Origin: Candidatus Thiodiazotropha endoloripes | Lineage (GTDB): Bacteria > Pseudomonadota > Gammaproteobacteria > Chromatiales > Chromatiaceae | Direction: 5' to 3' | Assembly (NCBI GenBank): GCA_001709035.1 | Contig: LVKA01000002.1 | Span: 1-64,000, forward strand | DNA: 64,000 nt | Shown here: positions 1-8,182 of the stretch, in pieces | How the letters are laid out: each line of letters starts with the position of its first letter | Position numbering within the stretch: position 1 is the stretch's first letter | Made by a program: the position numbers and the translations under genes | The notes under the pieces: model-generated | What the model was told of the DNA's origin: nothing | Seen by the model: the letters and a program-made list of their open reading frames with translations, nothing else | Database searches by the model: none

Positions 1-116
1 AAAAAGTGCCGAGAAAATAATTGCTTCAGTAAATCGCGCTAAAAATGCGTCGTCGAATTAACCGCATGGCCCACTAGATAGAGAGGGATTATATTTAAGG
101 CATTCTATCTCTCTCA

Positions 117-896
117 CTACTCAATTAGGACGACAGAAGCATCAGAAGCACGAATTGCCAATTGGTGTTTCAGTGGATAGGGTGCTGATTCTCCAACAAT
201 ACTGACCAGATAGATGCGATTTATTTTACGGATACGGCCCACCTGAAGCCCCGTTGCTCCCACTGTATTGAGCCACTGTTTTGCAACATCCTGTGCTTCA
301 GACCATTGATCAACCGGTAATGACCCACTGGCAAGTTGGAATTGATCAATGCGGCACTCTGTTTGTTGAATATTTGTAGCTGCTTCGGTTTGCTCTTTCA
401 ATGCAGAAATATCCACTGGGTGAAAAAGCAGTGCTCCTCGCTGATCCCGCTCGATATTCCAGTATTTAAAACCTGACAAGTCACTTGGCAGATTGCTTCT
501 CATAGCCTCAGACGGAGCTGTGGATATCTGTGGTGTTGGATCCGGGCTCTTAGCGGAGGGAGAAGTGGTCGTTGCAGGGATCAAAGTCAATGTGTTATCA
601 GAATCCCATTCAACCTGCCATCCATGGTTCTGCAACGCTTCTCCAAACTTACGTATCTCAGCTGTTTCTCTGTTTCCTGACGGAATGTCAGTGGTAATCT
701 CTTTTTTCGGTTGATGATAGATAACACTGCCATCCGCAGCGGTGTACTCCTGCCATCCCTGCTGCTGCAGGGATTCACGTAGCGACTCACTTAGGTTCTT
801 GGCCGGTTCCGCTAAGCCCGTAATTGGTAACCATAAAAAGACCCACAACAGCTGGATTGTGATGTGGAAATCGGAAATTGTATTTTTTTTTCTCAT
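117..896 (-). CDS. Exported protein of unknown function, probably sigma-54 dependent
   Basis: I do not recognise this family. The start at 896 is chosen because it has a strong ribosome binding site (GGAGGAG) and lies downstream of a sigma-54 promoter at 946-961; a longer frame opening at 962 would begin upstream of that promoter. The protein is about 259 residues, with an N-terminal signal peptide (hydrophobic core LLWVFLWLPITGLA). The mature part holds three similar short units, each a helix ending in GW or YW followed by a charged turn and a hydrophobic strand ending in P (LQQQGWQEY...YHQP, LQNHGWQVEW...TLIP, FKYWNIERD...LFHP). A Pro/Thr/Ser linker lies between the second and third. The C-terminal 80 residues form a separate alpha/beta-looking segment. 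It is divergent from the sensor kinase gene and shares the upstream palindrome with it. A periplasmic accessory factor of the cytochrome system is an inference only. Confidence 0.75.
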   Translation of the reverse strand: MRKKNTISDFHITIQLLWVFLWLPITGLAEPAKNLSESLRESLQQQGWQEYTAADGSVIYHQPKKEITTDIPSGNRETAEIRKFGEALQNHGWQVEWDSDNTLTLIPATTTSPSAKSPDPTPQISTAPSEAMRSNLPSDLSGFKYWNIERDQRGALLFHPVDISALKEQTEAATNIQQTECRIDQFQLASGSLPVDQWSEAQDVAKQWLNTVGATGLQVGRIRKINRIYLVSIVGESAPYPLKHQLAIRASDASVVLIE

Positions 897-945
897 TTTT
901 GCTCCTCCTTCAGATAGGGTATGGCGTTCAGATTCCCAATTTATG

Positions 946-961
946 AGCAAAACACAAGCCA
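946..961 (-). promoter_or_regulatory. Sigma-54 (RpoN) promoter of the exported unknown protein
   Basis: On the minus strand the sequence reads TGGCTTGTGTTTTGCT, which fits the -24/-12 consensus TGGCACG-N4-TTGCW. The invariant GG (960-959) and GC (948-947) have the correct spacing. The expected transcription start is near 935, about 40 nt before the ATG at 896. The palindromic activator site at 1019-1031 lies about 60 bp upstream of the -24 element. Confidence 0.75.
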
Positions 962-1014
962 AAGACCTAGATTTGAGGCTTCAAGGATAAAAGAATCGTT
1001 GGATTCTCCCTGGA

Positions 1015-1031
1015 AACATGACAAATTGTCA
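1015..1031. promoter_or_regulatory. Candidate upstream activating sequence, palindrome TGACAAATTGTCA
   Basis: The site is a perfect 6+1+6 inverted repeat (1019-1031) inside a 16-nt stretch AACATGACAAATTGTC. That stretch is repeated exactly at 9853-9868, upstream of the cytochrome operon. It sits in the divergent region between the exported unknown gene and the sensor kinase gene. It is the likely binding site of the sigma-54 activator encoded at 2953-4320. It could also autoregulate the kinase operon, for which I see no sigma-54 promoter. Confidence 0.65.
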
Positions 1032-1099
1032 GAAAAACGGGTTTTTTTTAATATTACAATCAGAACATCTGATCCTGAGCAACTGAGTTGTTACAAGTG

Positions 1100-2956
1100 A
1101 TGAACTGGATAAGCGATAGCCTGAATAGAAAATTCATACTCGGTACCACATCAGGTCTCGTCATAAGTACCCTGGTATTTCTATTGCTCTACATACCGAT
1201 CTATCAATCGGAACTGGAAGGGGCGAGAGCGGATACCGCCAACCAAGTCAACAAATTGCTGCAGGTTTCCTTGGAGAATGCCATGCTCAAGCGAGACTTG
1301 CCCGGGTTGAGTGAGATGGTTAATAAACTCGGGGAGCAAAAGGGTATCGTCAGGGTTTTCATTACCAATCCGGCCGGTGAGATCCGCTTCAGCAGTCGTG
1401 AAGGGGATTTTGGTAAAAAACTGGAATCCCCCTACCTGGCGAGTCTTCAATCAACCCGCTTCATACAGAATGAGTCACAGCAGGAGTTGCTGCGCAGCAT
1501 CAATCCCGTACACAACAAACCAGCCTGTAAAGAGTGTCATGGTCCAGCTGAGCAGAATCCGATCAACGGTATACTCTATGTCGACTACGACGCCAGCCCA
1601 ATCAGACACAAGGTAAGTACTACCACCCTGATGCTGATGAGTGCAGGATCCCTGATTGTGATTCTCAACCTGGTCGGTGGCTGGTGGTTCATACACAGTC
1701 ATGTTCTCAGACCGGTCAATCAGCTCACGAGTGCAAGTCAGGAGTTGACGGGTGGGAATTTACAAACCCGGGTCGACATGCAGGGATCAGATGAACTCAG
1801 CCGACTCGGCTCTACCTTCGATCTGATGGCGGAGCGGTTGCATGAGAAAATGCTTGAGTTGGAGGAGCAGCGGGGATTCCTGCAGGCACTGGTTGATGCC
1901 ATCCCGGACGGGATCAGGATTATTGATGAAAACTTCAAAGTTGTGCTCGTCAATAAAGCCTATTGTGAACAACACAGGCTTGAGGATAGATTGGAAGTCG
2001 GTGCAACCTGTTACGGTGTCACGCACAACGGTAACAAACCCTGTCCGCCGACGCTGATCAACTGCCCGATTCATGAAATGTCGCTGAGCAAAACGCCGAT
2101 CAAAGTGGTGCATCAACACCACCGTTTGGATCTTACAACCTTTGAGGTGGAGATTTTTGCGGCGCCGATGACGATTCGGCAAGGTGGGAAGGAGAAGACC
2201 CTGATTGTTGAATCAATTCGTGATCTTGAAAAAGCGGTTAAATATTCCCAGGAACAGAAACTCTCAGAATTAGGGCGTCTAGCCACAGGTGTGGCTCATG
2301 AGATTCATAATCCTCTGGCATCACTTAAGTTGGCAATGGATGCCACCAAGAACGAGATTGTCGTCAGAAACAACTTCACGGATGACATCAAACAAAATTT
2401 TGAACTGATTGATGATCAGATCAATACCTGTATTGAGATTACCGGCAAGTTGTTGAAGCTGGGTGCCTTGCCACAGGAAAACCTGGAGCTGGTTGATGTT
2501 GCAGCTGCTATCAATGACACACTTGCGCTGATCAGATGGCAGGCAGATGAGGCGAACATCACAATTGAAGAGAAGTATGAGAATGAGACCCTCAGGGTCC
2601 TGGCCTCTGACAGTGAAATCAGGATGGTAGCTCTCAATCTCACGCAGAATGCCTTTCATGCCATGCCGAGTGGTGGCATTTTAACGGTTTCCTGCTCGGT
2701 GGTTGAGGATAAGGTTCAGATGGTTTTCTCTGATACCGGTGCTGGAATCCGGCCGAAAGATTTGCCCTATATTTTTGATCCATTTTTCTCTCGTCGTGCC
2801 GACGATGTCAGAGGTACGGGTTTAGGTCTTTCAATCAGTTTGGCGATAATAGAAAAATATGGTGGAACCATAAATGTGACCAGTGAAGTATCTGTTGGCA
2901 GTGTGTTTACTGTGGTACTGCCGAATGCTCAGAACGAACTGGAGGGGGATAGATGA
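1100..2956 (+). CDS. Membrane sensor histidine kinase with periplasmic c-heme motif and Cys-PAS domain
   Basis: About 618 residues from the ATG at 1100; a TTG at 1088 would add four. Residue numbers here count from that TTG. Order: TM helix (~16-38), periplasmic sensor of ~140 residues, TM helix (~181-202), HAMP (~203-255), PAS (~263-378), HisKA with H-box VAHEIHNPL (phospho-His ~404), N-box near 521, HATPase with DTGAGI and GTGLGLS. The sensor ends in CKECH (147-151), a CXXCH covalent heme attachment motif, just before the second TM helix. The PAS domain carries a C-Y-x3-H-x5-C-x6-C motif (C308, H313, C319, C326), a pattern seen in PAS domains of some anaerobe kinases and probably metal or redox binding. 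The stop overlaps the start of the response regulator by 4 nt. Heme-based redox or ligand sensing is inferred from the motif. Confidence 0.9.
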   Translation: MNWISDSLNRKFILGTTSGLVISTLVFLLLYIPIYQSELEGARADTANQVNKLLQVSLENAMLKRDLPGLSEMVNKLGEQKGIVRVFITNPAGEIRFSSREGDFGKKLESPYLASLQSTRFIQNESQQELLRSINPVHNKPACKECHGPAEQNPINGILYVDYDASPIRHKVSTTTLMLMSAGSLIVILNLVGGWWFIHSHVLRPVNQLTSASQELTGGNLQTRVDMQGSDELSRLGSTFDLMAERLHEKMLELEEQRGFLQALVDAIPDGIRIIDENFKVVLVNKAYCEQHRLEDRLEVGATCYGVTHNGNKPCPPTLINCPIHEMSLSKTPIKVVHQHHRLDLTTFEVEIFAAPMTIRQGGKEKTLIVESIRDLEKAVKYSQEQKLSELGRLATGVAHEIHNPLASLKLAMDATKNEIVVRNNFTDDIKQNFELIDDQINTCIEITGKLLKLGALPQENLELVDVAAAINDTLALIRWQADEANITIEEKYENETLRVLASDSEIRMVALNLTQNAFHAMPSGGILTVSCSVVEDKVQMVFSDTGAGIRPKDLPYIFDPFFSRRADDVRGTGLGLSISLAIIEKYGGTINVTSEVSVGSVFTVVLPNAQNELEGDR

Positions 2957-4320
2957 AATCCAAACTCGTAGTAGTAGAGGATGACGATACACTCAGGACT
3001 CTGATGATACAGCATCTGTCTAATTTGGACTATGAGGTGGAAGGGCTGAGTCGTTGGCACAGTGTAATGGACTACCTGGAAAAGTATGAGCCATCGTTGA
3101 TTATTACTGATGCCCGTCTGCCAGATGCCAATAGTCTTGAGTATATTGAAAATATATCGGTCAACTATCCAGTTATTGTTTTGACTGCATTTGGATCGGT
3201 GCGCGATGCCGTAAGCGCCATAAAAGCCGGCGCGGTGGATTATATATTAAAGCCGGTCAGTCTCGATACATTGACAATAACCGTTGAGAGGGCACTCGAT
3301 AATGCCGCCTTGCGTAGAGACCATATGTTCTGCAAAAGGCAGTTGGAGCAGAGTATTCAGCGCAACTCCTCCCTGGTTGGAAACAGTGCTGCAATGGCTG
3401 AACTGAAACAGATGATCGGTGCTGTAGCGCCTAACGATATTACTGTATTGATACAGGGCGAGAGTGGTTCAGGTAAGGAATTGGTGGCACGGGCCATCCA
3501 TGCGCACAGCCATAGAAAAAAACACAACTATGTTGCCGTTGACTGCTGTACGCTCCAGGAAAACCTGTTTGAATCAGAATTGTTTGGCCATGAAAAAGGC
3601 GCATTTACCGGCGCTGACAAGCAGAAGAAGGGCCTGATCGAAGGGGCAGAGGGCGGCACGCTGTTTCTTGACGAAATTGGTGAAATCAACAGTAGTGGTC
3701 AGGCCAAACTTTTGCGTGTACTCGAAACCGGGCAATACCGGAGATTGGGGAGTACCAAGGATCTGACCGCAAATGTCAGAATTGTCGCTGCTACGAATCG
3801 GGATCTGGAAACCATGTCGGCTGAAGGTAACTTTCGTTCCGATCTGTTTTTCAGGCTCAATGCATTCAATATAATTATACCGCCATTGCGGGACCGGCGT
3901 GACGATATACCGGAGTTGGCTGCGCACTTTGTAAGTAATCACAATTTCTCGACACGCGTTATCAAAAACCTCTCTTCATCCGCGATTCGTTCGTTGGTCT
4001 CCTATGACTGGCCAGGTAACATCAGAGAACTGAAGAATGTGATCGAAAGGGCAATTATTCTCTCTGGTGACCGACAGATCATTAAGCCTGAGCATTTTTC
4101 ATTTAGCCGTATACTTGGCAAGAGTGAAGGAGTTGTCACTCTGAGTTTTGATCACGATCCTTCCATGGAGGAACTGGAAGCACACTACTTATCCTATCAG
4201 TTAAAGAAATACTCCGGGCGTCGGGGCAAAGTAGCCGAAGTCATGGGTATCAGTGAGCGAAGTATCTATCGTATGATCAAACGCTACGAGTTAGATGAAA
4301 ATAGTTACAAAGCAAGCTGA
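2953..4320 (+). CDS. Sigma-54-dependent response regulator, NtrC class
   Basis: The protein has 455 residues. The receiver domain (1-~120) has phospho-acceptor D53 (ITDARLPD), T78 and K100. The AAA+ domain has Walker A GESGSGKE (169-176), the sigma-54-contacting loop GAFTGA (216-221) and Walker [10 protein letters not shown] Fis-type helix-turn-helix at the C-terminus (~420-445, [18 protein letters not shown]) binds DNA. All parts needed for an active enhancer-binding protein are present. It is translationally coupled to the kinase and is the obvious activator of the two sigma-54 promoters at 946-961 and 9762-9777. The gene converges on the cytochrome gene at 4330-4662. Confidence 0.95.
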   Translation: MKSKLVVVEDDDTLRTLMIQHLSNLDYEVEGLSRWHSVMDYLEKYEPSLIITDARLPDANSLEYIENISVNYPVIVLTAFGSVRDAVSAIKAGAVDYILKPVSLDTLTITVERALDNAALRRDHMFCKRQLEQSIQRNSSLVGNSAAMAELKQMIGAVAPNDITVLIQGESGSGKELVARAIHAHSHRKKHNYVAVDCCTLQENLFESELFGHEKGAFTGADKQKKGLIEGAEGGTLFLDEIGEINSSGQAKLLRVLETGQYRRLGSTKDLTANVRIVAATNRDLETMSAEGNFRSDLFFRLNAFNIIIPPLRDRRDDIPELAAHFVSNHNFSTRVIKNLSSSAIRSLVSYDWPGNIRELKNVIERAIILSGDRQIIKPEHFSFSRILGKSEGVVTLSFDHDPSMEELEAHYLSYQLKKYSGRRGKVAEVMGISERSIYRMIKRYELDENSYKAS

Positions 4321-4329
4321 TCGAGATAG

Positions 4330-4662
4330 CTACTGTTTGGCTAGCCAAACTGAAATGAAACGTATCTCCTGCTCACTGACTGCGCTCATGATGCCCTTCA
4401 TCACACTTGACATACTGTTTGACCGACTGCCGTTCTTGAAATCCCTCATCTGATTGTAAAGGTACCCTTCGTTTTGCCCAGCTATGATTGGGTAATAAGG
4501 TGTTGTTGGCGTTCTGCCATCCACTCCATGGCAACCGGCACACGCTTTCGCCAGATAGAGACTGGCAATATTGCCATCTGAATTCTCTGCATAAGCGCTG
4601 GAAATCGCTATTGTGGCGATCAGAAGAAAACTGGATCTACCAATGTATTTTGATTTTTTCAT
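4330..4662 (-). CDS. Monoheme c-type cytochrome (cytochrome c4/c553-like)
   Basis: About 110 residues with a cleavable signal peptide (hydrophobic core FLLIATIAI, cleavage after SSAYA). A single heme motif CAGCH lies at residues 41-45, and Met residues at 84, 88 and 92 could serve as the distal ligand, as expected for a class I periplasmic cytochrome. The start at 4662 was chosen over 4683 because the signal peptide begins there with MKKS and an AGGTTG element precedes it. It closely resembles the cytochrome at 5614-5940: both have the xGxDGxxP loop after the heme and the same C-terminal W-L-A helix. It is probably an electron carrier for the neighbouring NrfD-type complex and is likely cotranscribed with the gene at 4705-5076. 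Confidence 0.88.
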   Translation of the reverse strand: MKKSKYIGRSSFLLIATIAISSAYAENSDGNIASLYLAKACAGCHGVDGRTPTTPYYPIIAGQNEGYLYNQMRDFKNGSRSNSMSSVMKGIMSAVSEQEIRFISVWLAKQ

Positions 4663-4704
4663 ATCAACCTCTGAGGCTAACAAAAATCTGTATAATTTCT
4701 GTAC

Positions 4705-5076
4705 TCAATCGAACTCTGTCTCATCGCTTTGAAACATTCTGGCGACTTCAAAACGAAGCCGTTTTTCAATGCCAAGGCCTTGCCAGCCATGGGTATGATT
4801 TTTCACTCCCAATGCCAGGGGGAGTCCGTTACTGTTTCTGATAAGTAACGTTTCAGTGTCATCATCCGATATCTGGCTGATGATTTGCTCTCCGTACTGA
4901 TCCTGATAGTCCACATCACCCTCTGTGTCCCACAGATCACTTTGCATATCATCAAGGGTAACCACGGCCAATGGTTTTCCATCCATCATGCGAATGAACT
5001 GATTTATCTCATCCATGGTGCGAAGTCTGGATTCTTCTACAGGATCTTCGCTAAACTTCAGAGTGTATTCAGGCAT
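4705..5076 (-). CDS. Hypothetical protein, 123 aa
   Basis: I do not recognise a family. The product is soluble, acidic and has no signal peptide or cysteines. It has an N-terminal helix-rich half (VEESRLRTMDEINQFIRMM) and a C-terminal half with strands around LLIRNSNGLPLALG. It lies 42 nt upstream of the cytochrome at 4330-4662 in the same direction and diverges from the gene at 5114, so the 37-nt gap must hold both promoters. A cytoplasmic role is likely; nothing further can be said. Confidence 0.7.
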   Translation of the reverse strand: MPEYTLKFSEDPVEESRLRTMDEINQFIRMMDGKPLAVVTLDDMQSDLWDTEGDVDYQDQYGEQIISQISDDDTETLLIRNSNGLPLALGVKNHTHGWQGLGIEKRLRFEVARMFQSDETEFD

Positions 5077-5113
5077 AGGTTATCCTTGTTGGAAAAACTA
5101 ATGAGAGATTGTC

Positions 5114-5572
5114 ATGACAGATCATAAGCCCAAGGTCAAAAAACGAGCGGGGAAAGTCGTCCACAGTGCTGTCTCGCTGCACGCCCGGGAAAAAGCGGAA
5201 GAGATACGCGGACGCTATGATCGGGTAATTGACTACCAGACTGTACTTGAGATGCTTGAGGATCGAAAATCCGTCCGCTACCCGGTAGAGCTCAGATTTG
5301 TCTCCGAGGGTATCGAGCCCGGTATGTTTGCCAGAACTGAACCAGTCTCGGAGAATCCCGAAGATGGTTACACCATCATGCTGCATAACTCTTTTGAAAA
5401 TCGACATGACGATCTTCCTATGCTCATCCTCTATCAATTGGTACTGGTCAACTATGGCGATCTCGCTACGGCCAACGATGCAGAAATTTTCGGTGCAACC
5501 ATCCTCGGGTTGGACCGCGATACCTACTATCAACAGGTTGCTGCTTTGGTTGATGACGTCTGGACTGATTGA
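5114..5572 (+). CDS. Hypothetical protein, 152 aa
   Basis: No family recognised. The basic N-terminus (MTDHKPKVKKRAGKVVH) is followed by an alpha-helical, acidic body without membrane segments or cysteines. A minus-strand frame over the same bases (5069-5617) is a poor protein; this plus-strand frame has normal codon use. It runs against the surrounding minus-strand cytochrome genes and converges on the one at 5614. Its start codon sits inside the palindrome GTCATGAC. Confidence 0.65.
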   Translation: MTDHKPKVKKRAGKVVHSAVSLHAREKAEEIRGRYDRVIDYQTVLEMLEDRKSVRYPVELRFVSEGIEPGMFARTEPVSENPEDGYTIMLHNSFENRHDDLPMLILYQLVLVNYGDLATANDAEIFGATILGLDRDTYYQQVAALVDDVWTD

Positions 5573-5613
5573 TGCAGATGATTCAACCAATTGGTGCTGT
5601 TTGGATCTAAAAA

Positions 5614-5940
5614 TCATTCAGACAGTGACGCAAGCCATTTTGCCAACACGGCAATCTCTTCGTCACTCACCAGGTGCATAACATTCTTCATCGCGACAGA
5701 ATGTGCATTTGTTCTGTAGCCGCTCTTAATATCCTTCATTTGTGTCAATAGATAGGCCTCAGCTTGGCCGGCTAATTTTGGATATTCGTCCATCACCGGC
5801 TGCTTACCATCGGCACCATGGCAGGCAATACAGGTTCGTTCGTGATAGAGCGCCGCTGCATCCATAGCCAGTGCATAGACCGGTAATATAAAAAGGACGA
5901 TAAATAGAGTTGCGCTGATCATTCTGGGTTGACTTATCAT
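5614..5940 (-). CDS. Monoheme c-type cytochrome, last gene of the NrfD operon
   Basis: The protein has 108 residues with an N-terminal signal peptide (core ISATLFIVLFILPVYALA), one heme motif CIACH (37-41) and candidate distal Met residues 84 and 88. It is class I and like the cytochrome at 4330-4662. The start at 5940 has a GGAAAA element upstream; Met7 is an alternative. It is the distal gene of the minus-strand run starting at 9600, separated from the tetraheme gene by 114 nt with no promoter that I can identify. It probably shuttles electrons between the membrane complex and another periplasmic partner. Confidence 0.88.
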   Translation of the reverse strand: MISQPRMISATLFIVLFILPVYALAMDAAALYHERTCIACHGADGKQPVMDEYPKLAGQAEAYLLTQMKDIKSGYRTNAHSVAMKNVMHLVSDEEIAVLAKWLASLSE

Positions 5941-6054
5941 GACAATTTTCCGTGTATAAACTGGATAGGATCTGAGTATGGGGTAAACGAGCCTTGCTCT
6001 ATAAACACTGGATTCATCGTATGTTATGTGAATGCATAGATTCAGCCTGTGGCA

Positions 6055-6867
6055 TCACTCATGACCTGTTTCGTCCGGGTGTGAACCATGATGCATCCGT
6101 TCGTGATTCGCATTGACCATTCCCTTGGGCAGGTTAGGCGCCGGTTCCGGGCGTAGCTGAGCAAAGCCTGAGTTTCTCTCCTTCTGTTCAACATCGTGTG
6201 GATTATGGCATTCAGTACAGACCCACCAGCGTTTCTTTCCTCCTTTGTCCCACATGCCGATACGCTTGCCATGAAGACCATCCCGCCAGGCCCGATAGAC
6301 CTGTCCATGGCATTTTCCACACAGCTTCTGGGGCTGGTTGAAACTGATTGAGTATCCGAAATTGTCAATCAGTTTGGTACGTTCCACCAGATGGTGACAA
6401 TCCAGACACCAGATGTTTCCCTTACCATGCTTGAGATTCATGGCATCCGGTACCGTGTCCAGATGCATTTTAAGTGGGCGTGGAGTCTTGCTATGGGGAA
6501 TCGGCACATAATTGCCGTCATGACAGGCCATGCTGCAGATGGTCAGCATTTTATTTTTATCGAGTTCTGGCTCACGGGGTTTCACCACCGCCTCTTCATT
6601 GGAGTAGTCTGCCTCGATATCCATATCTCCCATGGGAATAGTGCCTGCGAACGGATCACCCCACCAGAGAACCCCTCCGGTGGTTGATGAGCACTTGACA
6701 TTCACCAGCCCAGGGCTGATTTCACGAACCCTGACCTGTGACATACCGTCCCGGCTCTCGAAACACTCCTGGTCAGTCTGATTTTCTGTGGCCAGCAGAG
6801 GGCTGGTGAATAGAAAAAGCAGCAGACATAAACCAAAGAGTGTCTGATGATTTCGATAGCATGTCAT
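6055..6867 (-). CDS. Periplasmic tetraheme cytochrome c with one CX3CH site
   Basis: About 270 residues from the ATG at 6867, which has a GGAG site 8 nt upstream; the longer frame begins with TTG. A signal peptide (LFGLCLLLFLFTSPLLA) directs export. Heme motifs are CSMACH (111-116, three residues between the cysteines), CLDCH (154-158), CGKCH (183-187) and CTECH (217-221). The last 40 residues are rich in His, which could supply distal ligands. The N-terminal ~100 residues before the first heme have two Cys (C35, C59). In NrfBCD-, Qrc- and Cbc-type complexes the multiheme subunit exchanges electrons with the ferredoxin/NrfD pair; this subunit probably does the same. It is not NrfB, which has five hemes, nor a recognisable DsrJ. 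Confidence 0.85.
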   Translation of the reverse strand: MTCYRNHQTLFGLCLLLFLFTSPLLATENQTDQECFESRDGMSQVRVREISPGLVNVKCSSTTGGVLWWGDPFAGTIPMGDMDIEADYSNEEAVVKPREPELDKNKMLTICSMACHDGNYVPIPHSKTPRPLKMHLDTVPDAMNLKHGKGNIWCLDCHHLVERTKLIDNFGYSISFNQPQKLCGKCHGQVYRAWRDGLHGKRIGMWDKGGKKRWWVCTECHNPHDVEQKERNSGFAQLRPEPAPNLPKGMVNANHERMHHGSHPDETGHE

Positions 6868-6914
6868 GTTTTTCTCCAAATCGAGTATGCCTGTTCATTC
6901 CAAGCTTCATTCAC

Positions 6915-8168
6915 TCAGGTTGCCGCTTCTGCCTGCTGCTCTGAAACGGCCTGTTTGCTGGATTCGGTTCTGTAACGAACCTCTCCCTGAAGTACCGCCA
7001 CCGCACCTTTCAGCATGAAGGTAAGCAGGAAGAAACCAATTGCCCAGATACCACCCACCACCATCAATTCAATATGGCTTGGGGTATACTCAGCGAACTC
7101 GCCAACCGGGGTTGGAATCACGCCAGGCAGCATCAATCCCATACCTTTTTCGACCCAAATGCCGATGAATGCGGCAATACAGATGAACGGCAGCAGCGTT
7201 AGGTTTTTTCTTATCCTGGGGATCAGCAGCAGGATGAAGGATCCCACCATCAGGGAGAGTGCAGTCCAGAAAAAGGGCACCAGACTATTCAAACCATTGT
7301 GTCCGAACATCAGATATTGCAGTCCCAGTGAGTGTTCGGTCGCGGGATAGAGTTCAGTCACAATCTCAGACATGGTCAGAAACAGTGCAATACCAAGACA
7401 CCAAACCACAATCTGGGAGAGTAGATGGAAGGCTTCGTCAGCGATTTTCATGGGGGTGAAACGGCGTACCAGTAAAAACACAACAATGATGAGTGATGGT
7501 CCGGCAGCAAAAGCGGTGGTGATGAACTTGATCGGCATCATTGAATGGAACCACATGGGTCGTGCCGGCATGGTATTGATCAGGAATGCAGTCACTGTGT
7601 GGATACTCAATGCCCAGACAATGGCAATATAGACGACCGGCAGATAGAAGGATTTATTGATTTCACCGCCACTATATTTCTTATAGAGGTAGTAATAGCC
7701 TCCAATAATATTCAACAACAGATAACCATTCAGCACGATCACATCCCATGTCAGCATGGCATGCGGAAAGTTGAAAATGCCGATAACCGGCAGTAAATGC
7801 CAGAGTCGGTCGGGTCTTCCCATATGTGCAATCACAAACAGCAGGCACATAACTACCGCCGCAATGGCGATCATTTCACCCAGCACCACGATCCGATGAA
7901 GCTCTTTGTGTTTATAGACATAGGCGGGAAAAACCACGGTCACTGCAGCCGCTGCCACACCCACCATGAAGACAAAATTGGCCAGATAGAATCCCCAACT
8001 GACTTGATCGTTAAGATTGGTGACAATCATGCCATTGGCGATCTGTACATACTCGCCATAACCCCAGAGCATGATGAAAAACAGCAGGAACAGCATCCAG
8101 GCCCAGAATAGGAGACCGCCGGTAAATCCTGCCTTGAGGTAATCGACCACAAACTGAAGAAAGCGCAT
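6915..8168 (-). CDS. NrfD/DsrP/HmcC-like integral membrane subunit
   Basis: The protein has 417 residues and about ten hydrophobic helices, typical of the larger NrfD-superfamily members (PsrC, DsrP, QrcD). The segment HMGRPDRLWHLLP matches the conserved H-x-G-R-P loop of the family. These proteins contact (mena)quinone at the periplasmic side and pass electrons to or from a partner ferredoxin. A GGAG site lies before the ATG, and only 14 nt separate it from the ferredoxin gene, so the two are surely cotranscribed. No molybdopterin catalytic subunit is encoded nearby, so the module is a quinone/cytochrome linker rather than a complete Psr- or Ttr-type reductase. Confidence 0.92.
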   Translation of the reverse strand: MRFLQFVVDYLKAGFTGGLLFWAWMLFLLFFIMLWGYGEYVQIANGMIVTNLNDQVSWGFYLANFVFMVGVAAAAVTVVFPAYVYKHKELHRIVVLGEMIAIAAVVMCLLFVIAHMGRPDRLWHLLPVIGIFNFPHAMLTWDVIVLNGYLLLNIIGGYYYLYKKYSGGEINKSFYLPVVYIAIVWALSIHTVTAFLINTMPARPMWFHSMMPIKFITTAFAAGPSLIIVVFLLVRRFTPMKIADEAFHLLSQIVVWCLGIALFLTMSEIVTELYPATEHSLGLQYLMFGHNGLNSLVPFFWTALSLMVGSFILLLIPRIRKNLTLLPFICIAAFIGIWVEKGMGLMLPGVIPTPVGEFAEYTPSHIELMVVGGIWAIGFFLLTFMLKGAVAVLQGEVRYRTESSKQAVSEQQAEAAT

Positions 8169-8182
8169 TATGGGGTCTCCTA

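Noticed and set aside
1060-1072. Palindrome TCAGA-ACA-TCTGA before the kinase gene
   Set aside because: Short, single copy and without a known binding protein.
5069-5617. Minus-strand frame of 182 codons
   Set aside because: It is the shadow of the better coding frame at 5114-5572 and overlaps two flanking genes.
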